Shown here one piece after another: positions 8,079 to 18,478 of a stretch of DNA of 32,618 nucleotides. Each line of letters starts with the position of its first letter. Within the stretch, counting starts at the first letter, position 1. The position numbers and the translations under genes are program-made. Below the pieces are notes generated by a model. The model saw only the letters and a program-made list of their open reading frames with translations, was not told where the DNA came from and ran no database searches. Location of the stretch: positions 1 through 32,618 of the forward strand of contig JAJOIW010000095.1 in assembly GCA_021209225.1 (NCBI GenBank), in the 5' to 3' direction. Origin of the DNA: Verrucomicrobiota bacterium (GTDB lineage Bacteria > Verrucomicrobiota > Verrucomicrobiia > Limisphaerales > JAJOIW01).

Positions 8079-11000
8079 TTACAAGTTGCTGTCATCCAGC
8101 AGGTCTTGAACGTCATCCCACGATAGATTATCGGCTGAAACTGGGGATTCGTCGACCATTGGATTGGAATTAGTCCCTTTTTTTTCTGTTGCAGGTGGAC
8201 AATTTTTTCCTCGATGGTGCCTTTTGTGATGAGTTTATAGCTGGTGACGACGCTGCGTTGGCCGATGCGGTGGGCCCGGCTTGTGGCCTGGTCTTCAATG
8301 GCTGGGTTCCACCAGGGATCGTAATGAATGACGACATCCGCTTCGGTGAGATTCAAGCCAGTTCCCCCCGCTTTGAGGCTGATGAGGAACACTTTCTTCT
8401 GATCGTCGTGGCGGAATCCATCAATTACTTTCTGCCGCTGACGGGTGGATCCCTGGAGCAGCGCATATCCGACCTCCTTCTCTCTCAGTAATTCCTCCAG
8501 CAGGGCCAACATGGATGTGAATTGAGAAAAAACCAGGACTTTATGTCCACCCTCCAGTGCCTCATCCAGTATTTCCTGAAAGAGTTCCAGTTTGGCGGTC
8601 ACGGTTTTCTGGAGTCGATCATCGGCACCCAGCAATCTCACATCGCAACAAACCTGCCGAAGCCGGGTGAGCGTCTGGAAGATCAAAAACTGATTTCGGG
8701 CAAAACCCGAGGATTGGACCGCATTGGCGATCTTGTCGCGACTCGAATTCAAAATGGACCGGTATAAGCTGGCCTGATCCTGGGACATTTCACAAAGTCT
8801 GACCTGATCGATTTTTTCGGGCAATTCTTTGGCGACCTCACTTTTCAATCGACGCAGGATAAATGGTTTGACCCGGCGGCGAAGGCGTTCGGCGACGGAG
8901 GCGTCTTTTAATTTGGCAATGGGGGCCTCGTATCGCACCTGAAAATCCTTCATGTCGCCCAGGTATCCGGGCATGACAAAGTCCATAACTGACCACAGAT
9001 CGAGGATGCGGTTTTCAATAGGCGTTCCTGTCAGGGCAAATCGGTTGCGGGACCTGAGTCTGCGGATGGCCTGAGCGCTGCGGGATTTCGGGTTTTTTAT
9101 ATTCTGGGCTTCATCGACAAGCACGGACTCGAAGTTATGTTCGAGGTAATGGTCTATGTCCCTTTGAATTAAGGCGAAGGATGTGATGACAAGATCGTGA
9201 TGGATGATTTGAGGGAAGAGGGATTCACGTTTCGGGCCATGGAGGGCAAGCACTTTGAGATCGGGTGCAAACTTCGCCGCTTCGGCCTCCCAGTTAAACA
9301 CGAGGGATGTGGGGCAGATGACCATTGTGGGCATCCTGGGCTCCCCTGACGCCGGGCGCAGCATTCTGATCATAGTCAATGTCTGGAGAGTTTTCCCCAG
9401 TCCCATATCATCCGCCAGAATCCCACCCAGCATTCGGCGGCTCAGATTCATCATCCAGTTCACCCCATGTCTCTGGTAGTCTCTGAGGATGGTCTGGATA
9501 TCCTGCGGCAGGGGAACCTCCCATGGTTTGGATTGCCAGTCATCCGGAAGATTGCCCCCGGATCTCCAGTCTGATGTCTCCCGGATCGTCTCTGATAAAA
9601 ACGGCGCCTGGCGGGAATGGAATCGATAGTTCTGTCCGTGGCGTGTCGGAGAACAATCGCGGAGAACTTCAGTGAATTCCTCAACCAGTGGCGCGTTGAT
9701 CATGAGGAATTTTCCATCGGGTTTTTTCCTCCACGATTTCCCGGACCGGAGGATGTCGTGTATATCGGCCTCAGAAAATGCCCCAACTTCAGCTGAGGCG
9801 AATTGAAGGTTCATTTCAAACCAATCCTCCCCTGAGGAGGTGAACTGAAAGCTCGGTTCAATGTATTCGAGCTTGGTGTCCAGGCTGGATTCCAGGCGGG
9901 CATCCAGCTCGATGATCCATTTTTTTCTTTTCAATTCCTGGAAGTGGGATGCGAAGAAGGGGAGAACAACCTCCTGACTGCGCATTTCCATGAGTCCATC
10001 CTCGGCAATGCGAGTGAACCCGGCCCGGATCAGGAAATCGACCGCCTGCTTTTCCTGGGCACCATCGCGGGTCCAATATCGAAATGGATGGGATTCGTCG
10101 GCGATCCAATCCCCCATGCCCGATTTACTTTCATCCGATCGGCTGTTCAGAGTATGAAAACTCACCCCATACCGGCACCTCAGCCGCGCCTGTAATCGGG
10201 CCAGTCCGCCCTCCAATTGCAGGTGGAACTCGGGCTGCCCTTTGACAATCTCGAATTGGCCGGGATCAACCTGAGATTCGACCTGTCCGGTCGCCTCCAG
10301 GTCCTTCCATTGCTGGTTGAGGAATTTTCCAACCTGACCGCGGGGGATGTTATGATGCGGGGCATTCCAATTCCACTGAGAAGCAGCCGGCGAGACAGGT
10401 CTGAGTTTTCTGCCCACAAAGACCCAGGGTGGTGGCCCCATCAGGAGGGTGAAACGGCCATCCGGACCGGAGTCCACTTTTTCGAGAATCAGCGATCCAT
10501 CCTTGTTGGCTATGAGCCGGCACCCCGGAATCCATGGCTGATCGGAAATGAATACCCGGCCCGATTTTCCCTCCTGAATATCCATGTGGCCCGCGAGTTC
10601 GCCCGCCCATGTCAGAAATTGAGAACTCTCCAAGGTCAGATGGGAGGGGAGTGACTGGAGGCCCAGTTCCTCCAATCCAGTGATGAGTCTGTGATCAACC
10701 TCCTCCAGATACCAGGGCCCCGGATCTGTGACAGCCCCGAGAAGCGATCGCCCCTTGTCGGTTTCCGCATATAAGGTAATCGAAACCCGCCCCCCCTTTC
10801 TCCAGTTGTTCCAACCAGTTTGGCGCGAGAATGAGACTCACTTTCAACCATTCGCATCCCTCCGGGTTGTCCATCCGTTCAAGCAGACGCACTTTTGCTT
10901 TTTCACTGGGTTTCTGAGGCAAGGACCCCTTGGGTGAAGGCTCGGCACCGCGCATCCCGGGAGCTAATTTGCCCGCCTGAAAGTCAGCCTTCCGGATTAT

Positions 11001-11261
11001 TTCCAGTCCAACTGCCACGGAATGGTGACACAGCTGGCCCCATTCCCGGGATTCGCGGCAGCGGCATAAATTCTCAATGTCCTTGGGATTGCTGAAAATA
11101 AACCCACAGGCATAATCGCGGCCTCCCGCATGGACCAGTCCGCGCAGCACCGGGTCTTTCCAGGTTGCGCTCAGAACCTTGCGGGATTCGACCAGGGCCT
11201 TGGCTTCCTTCATGGCTTTCCAGCCGACCGTATCCATGAAATATTTCTCTGTCAGTTCCAT
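8079..11261 (-). CDS. SWIM zinc-finger SNF2/Rad54-type helicase, two frameshifts
   Basis: ATP-dependent Swi2/Snf2-family translocase. The N-terminus carries a SWIM zinc-binding motif, CRC...CHH (C66, C68, C78, H80). The ATPase core shows Walker A DDMGLGKTLQT near residue 620, Walker B-like VDEAQNIKN near 715, LTGTPIENRILDLWS, and in the second lobe LKAGGTGLNLTEADVVIHYDPWWNP and RAHRIGQ. The SWIM half and the ATPase half are in different frames, split at a seven-G run (C-run 10790-10796); with six G the text reads LEKGGRVSITLYAETDKG and runs on. A second break lies in an A-run (T-run 8178-8185): with nine A the C-terminus becomes QKKKGTNSN ... LSWDDVQDLLDDSNL, the normal family ending, stopping at 8079. 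Restored length is 1060 residues. Likely role is nucleoprotein remodelling or repair; partners are unknown. Confidence 0.88.
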
Positions 11262-11465
11262 CGTTCAGATTCTGATCCGGCTCATATTCCGGGGATGGGC
11301 AAACTATCCCAATCCCACCGACTTGTCGACCTTGCCGCATTGGCCTGCTCCATCACAGGGCATTGTCCGCTCCCGCCCACCCAATCCATCCCGCTTTTCA
11401 TCCGAGGAGTGCAACATTGATTGACCATCGCTCCCAGTCTATATTCCCAGCATGGAAACTCAAAA

Positions 11466-11786
11466 ATGGACGGGAAGTTAAAAATGGCACGTTCTTCACC
11501 ATCTCCGGCATTTCTGGAATTCCCATACCACCTAATGGCCCCTGTGATGCGGCAAAACCGCTCTTCGGAGGCAAACCGGCTGAGGGCGGATTCCTCCCAC
11601 CTGATCGCATTGCCCGGAAAGCACATCGAACTGGATATATCCCACCGCTACGGCACATTCACCAGGCGCACCATTCAGATCCCCGGTTGTGACACCCCGG
11701 GCCACCAGCATGAATTGTGGTTTTCCATCGAGTCCACAAACATTTTCACCATGGATTTCCTGTGCCCCGATCAACCCCGTGGTTGA
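11466..11786 (+). CDS. Doubtful small ORF in the gap between helicase and kinase
   Basis: The 557-bp gap between the divergent helicase and histidine kinase genes has one plus-strand frame of possible interest, from ATG 11466 (or ATG 11484), about 100 codons. It includes HIELDISHRYGTFTRRTIQI and ends CPDQPRG. No family is recognised, there is no clear ribosome-binding site, and other frames on both strands are equally open because the region is GC-rich. It may be plain intergenic DNA that holds the two divergent promoters. Confidence 0.25.
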   Translation: MDGKLKMARSSPSPAFLEFPYHLMAPVMRQNRSSEANRLRADSSHLIALPGKHIELDISHRYGTFTRRTIQIPGCDTPGHQHELWFSIESTNIFTMDFLCPDQPRG

Positions 11787-11818
11787 GTCAAAATATTCAC
11801 TTCACAATTTCATCCGCT

Positions 11819-14800
11819 ATGCCATCCACAATTCCTTCCCCGAACAATAAACAAAATGGAACAGACGGGGCCAATCTGACCGCCAGGATTCTTTTTGACG
11901 AACTCTCACCCGAACCCTTCCGCCATGCCGTCGATCTGGCTCAGGCTGGACTGGACTTTTTCCAGGCGGTTGTCTGTCTCGAATATTCAGATGCAACCCG
12001 ACTCATACTTTTACCGGATCAGAGTGGGAGCCAGTCCACGTTGCTGGCGAACATAGACTGGCCTCATTGGATCCGGTCACATCATCCAGATGCGGGAAGT
12101 GAAATCCACGCCCCAGCCATAAGAAAAATACTCAAAGAACTCGGATCCGACGAAATATCCATATGGCCATTGGAATGGCAGACCGGAGGGCGGGTTTTTC
12201 ATCTGGATCATTTGAACATCATTCTGATTGCCGTTGGATCCGTGCTTCTCGACCAGCATGATCAACTCACCACCCGCCGTCTCTCAGCATTCCTCAATCA
12301 GTTGGTGGACCTCGTCCATCTGCATTTCCAGTTCGCCCAGCAAAAGCAGACTGAGAATGTCCTCCGCGAGACCGAAGCCAAGTACCATTCCATTTTTGAC
12401 AATGTGGTGGAGGGCATCTACCAGACATCCCCCCAGGGGCACTACCTGGCGGTCAATCGGACGCTGGTCCATATCTACGGGTATGATTCGGCTGCGGACC
12501 TGATCTCGGCAGTGAATGACATCAAAAGGAAACTCTATGTCCATCCATCGCGCAGGGATGAGTTCGTGGAACTCATGGCAAAAAATGACACAATCACCGG
12601 CTTTGAGTCACAGATATTCCGCAAGGATATGTCGAAGATCTGGATCACCGAGAGCTCCAGGAAGGTGGTGGACCTCGACGGCAATCTCCTGTATTACGAA
12701 GGCACCGTCCAGGACATCACCGCGGAACGCGAGGCCCGCGAAGCCCTGCGGAATTCCGAAGCCCTCTACCACTCGCTCGTCGAATCCCTCCCACAAAATA
12801 TCTTCCGCAAAAACCGGTCCGGTGAATTCACCTTCGCCAATGAAAACTTTGCCCGGGCCATCGGACTGCCCATAGCCGACATTTTAAACAAATCGGACTT
12901 CGATTTCTTCCCGGAAGACCTGGCCAGAAAATACCAGATGGATGATCGTCACATCCTCGAAACAATGATTCCGCTGGAAGCAATCGAGGAATACCGGGAC
13001 GCCTCCGGGGAACGCAAATATGTCCAGGTGGTGAAACATCCACTCAAAGATGCTCAGGGTGAGGTGATTGGCATCCAGGGAATATTCTGGGATGTCACAG
13101 AGAAAAGGCGCATGGAGGAAACATTGAAATTTGAGCGCCACCTGCACCAGGCTCTGCTCGACAGCAGCCCGGATCGCATATTTTTCAAAGATACCGGATG
13201 CCGGTACCTCAAAGCCAGCCGGGCACTCCTCAAATTTTACGGCCTCCATTCTCAGGATCAGATACTCGGGAAAACCGATTACGAGTTTTTGCCTTTCGCT
13301 CAGGCCCGCGAATTAATGCAGGAGGAGGATGAAATCATCCGCACTGGAAAACCGCTCGCCAATAAACTCGAGGAAAGTGCCGATCCCCAGGGAAAAATAT
13401 CCTGGGTGCTCGTGACAAAGTTTCCCATCTATTCATCCGCCGGCCGTATCACCGGCATTGTCGGACTGGCACGTGATGTGACTCCCCTCAAAGAAGCCGA
13501 ATACGAACTGCAGCGGGCACGCGATGCCGCATTGGAATTGGCCCGGGTCAAATCAGAATTCCTCGCCAACGTCTCGCATGAAATCCGGACCCCGATGAAT
13601 GCGATCATCGGGAACTGTGATTTATTGCGGGACTCAGCGCTCAATGCCGAACAGAAGGAATTGGTCCAGACGATCGGCCAAAGTGCGGAAACCCTCCACT
13701 CGATGGTCAACGACATCCTGGATTTCTCCAAAATGGAGGCCGGAAAATTAAGGATTGAAGAAATTCCGGTCAACATTCGCGAACTGATTGGTGAAACGGC
13801 GGAGATATTCGGTGAGCGATGTCATGCCAAGGGGCTCGAATTGATTCTGGAAATGGATACCCGGATTCCTGCTCAGGTTTTGGGGGATCCATTGAGATTG
13901 CGGCAAATTCTCATCAACCTGATCAACAACGCCATCAAGTTCACGGATGTGGGGTATGTGGTGGTCGGAGTCCAGGAGGCCAGCCGCGATGGCAACCAGA
14001 TTCAGGTCATATTGAGCGTGGAGGATACGGGCATCGGTATTGAAAAAGAAGCCCTCACCCAGCTCTTCCAGGCATTTACCCAGGCCGATGGATCCATGGC
14101 GCGCAAATACGGTGGGACTGGCCTGGGATTGGCCATCATCAAGAACCTGGCCGAACTCATAGGGGGCCATGTGGGGGGTTGAAAGTGAACCGGGGGCCGG
14201 GTCCAAATTCTGGGGTGAAAATGTCCATGGCCATTGTTGATGAGAGTCCGGTTATTCCTGCGGGCATGATGCCTGTCACTTCTCATGTGGCTTTATGGGG
14301 GGTGAATGCCCGGTGGGTTGATTCAGTCAGCATGCTCCTCAGGACACTGGTCCCGCACGTCCATCTCATGGAATCCACAAAACCCAGTCCAGCCAGTGAG
14401 TTTCCCGAGGAAACGATCCTGTTTCTCGGAGTGCCCCCTGGGTCGGGTGAATGGGAGGCCATGGAATCGATTCACCGATTATTGAGCACCTGGCCACCGG
14501 CACGGGTGGTTCTGATCACACCGGTCAAGTCGGAGCTTGTGGTGAGCGAATGGACGCCACCACAGACGAGAAAACTCTATAAGCCGCTTCAGGAAAACCG
14601 GATCCGCCAGCTTTTGTATCCTGAGCTGGAACTGCACCCATCCGACCATTCCGGTTCCGAAGCAATATCTGTTGATCCGATGGATAGGCCGGTTGATTTA
14701 TCCCCATTCTCCATACTGGTTGTGGAGGATAATCCCTTCAACGCCGGATTGGCCCGAAGGCAGCTGAAAAAATATCATGCGGAAGACATCACTTTTGCAG

Positions 14801-15534
14801 CCAATGGCCTGGAGGCGGTGAAAAGATTTGAAGATTCGCAATTTGATCTGATCCTGATGGACTGCCAGATGCCTGAAATGGATGGGTATGCCGCGACACG
14901 CGAAATCCGCAGGATGGAAAGTGTGAGTGGGACCGGCCGGGTGACCCCGATCATTGCGATGACGGCAAACACCATGGAGGAGGACCGCCAGAAATGTGCC
15001 GATGCCGGGATGACGGATTACCTGGCGAAACCCGTGAGACTTCCCAATCTGGAGTCGATATTGCGACGCTATCTGATGCGCCTCACACCGGCAAGCGGGG
15101 CAGGGGACTCCCAAGTGGATGGGGAGATGAATTCTGCCCATATGTCCTCCCGCACTGGCGAGTCATCGGTGATGGGTTTGGCGGTTCTGCAATCGGATCT
15201 GATCCCCGCAGGTTCGATTTCCGACGAGGATCGAGATATCGTCCAACACCTGGTGGATCTTTTTGTTAAGGATTCCAGCCGACGCATAAAGTCCCTGGTC
15301 AGTTGCATCGAAACTCAGGATACCCAGCAGGCCCTGAAAGACATCCATTCCATCAAGGGATCATCTGGGAACCTGGGCGCAACCCGCCTGGCTTACCTGG
15401 CCTCCCGATTGGAAAAAGAACTGCAATCCACGGGACTCGATGCCCTCACCACAGAAAATCTGGAATTCATCCGCGTCGCCTACACCGAACTCATGGCTGA
15501 GATCCGATCCCGCGGGATTGAACCAAAACCTTGA
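11819..15534 (+). CDS. Hybrid sensor histidine kinase: 3 PAS, HisKA, HATPase, receivers, HPt; two frameshifts
   Basis: Multi-domain phosphorelay kinase. From ATG 11819: an N-terminal region of ~185 residues without clear motifs, three PAS domains (about 187-306, 312-435, 440-570), then HisKA with NVSHEIRTPMNAI (phospho-His about 587) and HATPase_c (NLINNAIKF, DTGIGI, GGTGLGLAI). The frame breaks at a six-G run (14173-14178) and again at a four-G run (14212-14215). With five and three G the text reads GGHVGVESEPGAGSKFWVKMSMAIV and continues. After the kinase comes a degenerate receiver-like stretch, then a true receiver (ILVVEDNPFNAG, LILMDCQMPEMDG with Asp about 1014, YLAKPV), and an HPt domain (IHSIKGSSGNLGA, His about 1176). 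Restored length is 1237 residues. No transmembrane segment is evident, so it is probably cytoplasmic. Its partner regulator is not in this window. Confidence 0.92.
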
Positions 15535-16617
15535 ATTTATCCCCGAAAAATGCCGGGGAAATGAGAGTGAGAAACCGCCTGCCATCCGCCTGGGACCAGA
15601 ATGGCGAACCCTGAGTGAGATCCCGGAGTTGGCTTGCAGGATGTTTGTGAGGAAATGGTTTTGGCTTTTGCAGGAATGATGTGTCCACCCATGGATTTGA
15701 GCCACATAAATGAGGTCATCGAAACAAACATCCGCTGTGATATCCATGGATCCCGGGGAATTCAGGACATTGGTTTCATGGTGATGTTTCCGGAAACCAC
15801 GCAAGGACCCCTGGGGTCTGGAGGGGATTAACCAATGTCCCGGCAGTGGGCCATAATCGATGGTCAACATGGTCCCGCAACCTATACTTTCTGATATTTT
15901 TCTGTGGTATTCAACCGCATCAGGGGACACTTCAATAGTGAAACCATCCGGTATGACCTGCCGAACCCCGGAGGGTAGATTCAAGCGATCCGCGATCACC
16001 CGGGGCACATCGAGTACCGGAGCAGAGGACCTGTGCCAATCCAATCCGGAACCTGTCTGGTCGACTCCAACATACCACTCACTCCAGTTATCCAGATTCC
16101 TGTTCCAATAAAGCCGGCGCACAGGCATCGCGTCGTAAAGCTCGTTTGACAGGAAAATGCCCTCCATCTGCCCTCCCAGGTCATGGATGTCCTTCATCCA
16201 TTCCACCTTGTCATGGAATGCCTGCAGCCTGGAATACTGGATGTCCCGTCGGATTGCGGACGGCTCCACGATGAGATATCGATGGATGTGATCCAGACCA
16301 TTAAGATCGCTGAGCGCCTGGAGAATATCCAGGGCCAATTGCCCGTTGTGCGAGCCAGCTTCAATCAGACAGGGAATTTTGCGGCCTGGCCAGGATTTCA
16401 GGGATTGGGATAGCCAGAGGGCCAGTAGTCTGCCAAAAGTGGGTCCTACGGAAACACTGGTGATGAAATCGCCGCTTTTCCCGACCGGATCCAGGGAGAG
16501 GTGCCGCTCATAATACCCCGAATCCGGATCATACAGGGCAGTCCTCATGAATGAATCAAAGCGCATCGGACCCGATTGTCTCACGGAATCCAGCAGATTT
16601 TGCGCGCTATTCGTCAC
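15491..16617 (-). CDS. MidA/NDUFAF7-type SAM-dependent methyltransferase (DUF185), one frameshift
   Basis: Class I SAM-dependent methyltransferase of the COG1565/MidA family, whose mitochondrial members methylate an arginine of a complex I subunit; the bacterial substrate is not established. Motifs: FMRTALYDPDSGYY at the N-terminus, GDFITSVSVGPTFGRLLALWL, IEAGSHNGQLALDIL (SAM-binding), IFLSNELYDAMPVRR, LTIDYGPL and SPGSMDITADVCFDDL. The start is uncertain: GTG 16617 gives the usual ~20-residue lead-in; GTG 16626, GTG 16584 and ATG 16566 are alternatives. Near 15625-15640 one base appears to be missing, because the expected ending LTQGSPFWSQADGRRF ... FFGDKFKVLVQSRG is in the next frame and stops at 15491. 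Restored length is 375 residues. Its 3' end overlaps the end of the histidine kinase gene by 44 bp. Confidence 0.8.
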
Positions 16618-16745
16618 CAGGACCACATTACCAGCCGCCCCCAGTCCATTGGCAAGGAATTCATCTCCAGGATCAACCTCACATTCAAAATTTTGTCTCC
16701 ACAAGTGTGCTTGAGTGCCTGCGCGGACAGTGGCATTTTGTGGGC

Positions 16746-17543
16746 ATGGAGTGCCCTGCATTTGAGGATAACTGGTACGATGTCGTGATGAAAGCTTCAC
16801 GAGGGAGGCAGAAAGCTATTGAGGAAAGCGAATTTGGTGTTCTGGATGAGAAGTCCCCCCCGGATGAGTCGGTTTTACTCCGGCTGGCGAAGCATTTGGG
16901 ACTGAACAGCCGGGCATTGGTCCGATTGGCCTATGATCCGATTCCAGCTGAGGTTTCGTGTCCGAAGGAAGTGCATCTGATTCCCTCCAGCTGGCATTCG
17001 ATGGTGGTGAATTCCTACCTCGTGGTGATGCCGGATGCTTCGGCTCTTCTTTTTGATACGGGAACAGATGCCCGGAAGATCCTCGATCTCCTCGACCGGC
17101 ACCGGCTCTTCCTCCGGGATGTTTTCATCACACACAATCATTCCGACCACATCGCCTGCCTGGATCAGATCGTGGATCGGATCTCCGGCCACATCTGGAC
17201 CGGAGTGCAGGAACCGGTGCCGGGTGCCAGAACATTTCAACCCAACCACCACTGGCAGTTCGGGCCAGTCCATGTCCAGTCCCGATCGACCTGGGGACAT
17301 TCCAAAGGTGGAAGCACCTACGTGGTCACTGGTCTCATGTCTGACTTCCCATTGGCTTTTCCAGGAGATGCCCTTTTCGCCGGATCCATGGGGGGAGGGA
17401 AAATCAGCTTCCAGGCAGCCATCGAGTCCAACCAGAGGGAATTATTCAGTCTGCCCGATTCCACGATTATTTTCCCCGGGCATGGGGCCATCACGACGAT
17501 TGGTCACGAGCGGCAGTGGAATCCATTTTTTGCCCATCCATAA
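16746..17543 (+). CDS. Metallo-beta-lactamase-fold hydrolase with N-terminal helical domain
   Basis: The C-terminal two-thirds is a metallo-beta-lactamase fold: VNSYLVVMPDASALLFDTGT, the metal-binding motif FITHNHSDHIA near residue 130, a later LAFPGDALFAGSMGG with the bridging Asp, and IIFPGHGAITTIGHE with the last His. The first ~85 residues look like a small helical, possibly degenerate HTH (XRE-like) domain: DNWYDVVMKASRGRQKAIEE and DESVLLRLAKHLGLNSRALV. The start ATG 16746 is chosen because an earlier in-frame ATG (16551) would overlap the divergent methyltransferase gene. Substrate is unknown; glyoxalase-II-like thioesterases share the fold. It lies 38 nt before the dehydrogenase gene on the same strand. 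Confidence 0.8.
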   Translation: MECPAFEDNWYDVVMKASRGRQKAIEESEFGVLDEKSPPDESVLLRLAKHLGLNSRALVRLAYDPIPAEVSCPKEVHLIPSSWHSMVVNSYLVVMPDASALLFDTGTDARKILDLLDRHRLFLRDVFITHNHSDHIACLDQIVDRISGHIWTGVQEPVPGARTFQPNHHWQFGPVHVQSRSTWGHSKGGSTYVVTGLMSDFPLAFPGDALFAGSMGGGKISFQAAIESNQRELFSLPDSTIIFPGHGAITTIGHERQWNPFFAHP

Positions 17544-17581
17544 ATCTGGCGCCGTTCCCGAGCCTGGTGTAGTTTGTGCGC

Positions 17582-18468
17582 ATGTCGAAAAAAATTGGAT
17601 TTGTGGGAGTTGGCCGTATGGGAGCCAACATGGCACGTCGACTGAACGACTGTGGAGAATCCGTGGCTGCGGTTTTTGATCGGGTCCCGGAATCATCCGC
17701 CTCACTCGCTTCAGAACTGGGATGTGCGGCGGTTTCCAACGTGCGGGATCTGGCTGCCGCCTGTGACATCGTTTTCACTGTCGTCACCGATGACCTGGCG
17801 ATGAGGGAAATTTTCTTTGCAAACCAGGACAATCTCCTGTCGGCCGGCCCGGGAAAGGTGTTCATCAACTGCGCCACACTCAGTCCGGGAATCCATCAGG
17901 ACATCGAAAAAGCAGCGGAGGCAGCCGGATGTGCCAGTCTTGAGGCATGTATGGCATCCAGCATCACTCAGCCCGCCAGGGAAGTTTATATCTCATGATT
18001 GGCGGGCGTGAACCTGTCTACCAATCCCACAAAGAACTGCTGGAAAAACTCAGTGCCTCGATGAGGTATGTGGGAGCCTGTGGGATGGCAGCGAAAGTCA
18101 AAGCCCTGGTCAACATGGTGATGAATATCAACACCGCTGCCCTGGCTGAAGGGTTGGGACTCGGTCAGGCCCTCGGCCTGGATCTGGCCATGCTGGTGGA
18201 GGTGTTTTCCCAGACCGGCGCCAATTCCCGGGTTCTCCAAACAGATAGTGATGACATGATCAACCGCGACCACGACTGCTTTTTCAGTGCATCCCATGCC
18301 GCCAAGGACTCCGGTATCGCTCTCGACCTGGCCCGTCAGGCCGGACTGAACCTGCCTCTGGCTGCAGCCACAAAAAATCAATACGATCGCATGATTACTC
18401 TGGGGCTCGGGGAATTGGATAAATCGGGTATTGCTGAATTGACATTTCCCGGGCGTCTGGGAGCTTGA
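17582..18468 (+). CDS. Beta-hydroxyacid dehydrogenase (3-hydroxyisobutyrate dehydrogenase-like), one frameshift
   Basis: NAD(P)-dependent beta-hydroxyacid dehydrogenase. N-terminal Rossmann motif KKIGFVGVGRMGANMARRL (residues 3-21), then FINCATLSPGIHQDI. The catalytic Lys/Asn segment AAKVKALVNMVMNINTAA and the all-helical C-terminal domain (AKDSGIALDLARQAGLNLPL) complete the family layout. The frame breaks near 17970-17976: the first frame reads EACMASSITQ, and the second supplies the expected GSLYLMIGGREPVYQ; one base is missing between. Restored length is 295 residues, usual for the family. ATG 17582 is preferred over an in-frame GTG two codons earlier. Members reduce succinic semialdehyde or glyoxylate or oxidise 3-hydroxyisobutyrate; the substrate here cannot be read from sequence. 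It lies 10 nt before lolC. Confidence 0.88.
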
Positions 18469-18478
18469 ATCAGATTTC

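Noticed and set aside
15361-15490. Extension of the methyltransferase frame antisense to the HPt domain
   Set aside because: The family-like C-terminus (FGDKFKVLVQSRG) lies in another frame and stops at 15491; the extension is a frameshift artefact.
16551-16745. N-terminal extension of the MBL hydrolase to ATG 16551
   Set aside because: It would overlap the divergent methyltransferase start and the added residues look non-coding; ATG 16746 gives the normal family beginning.
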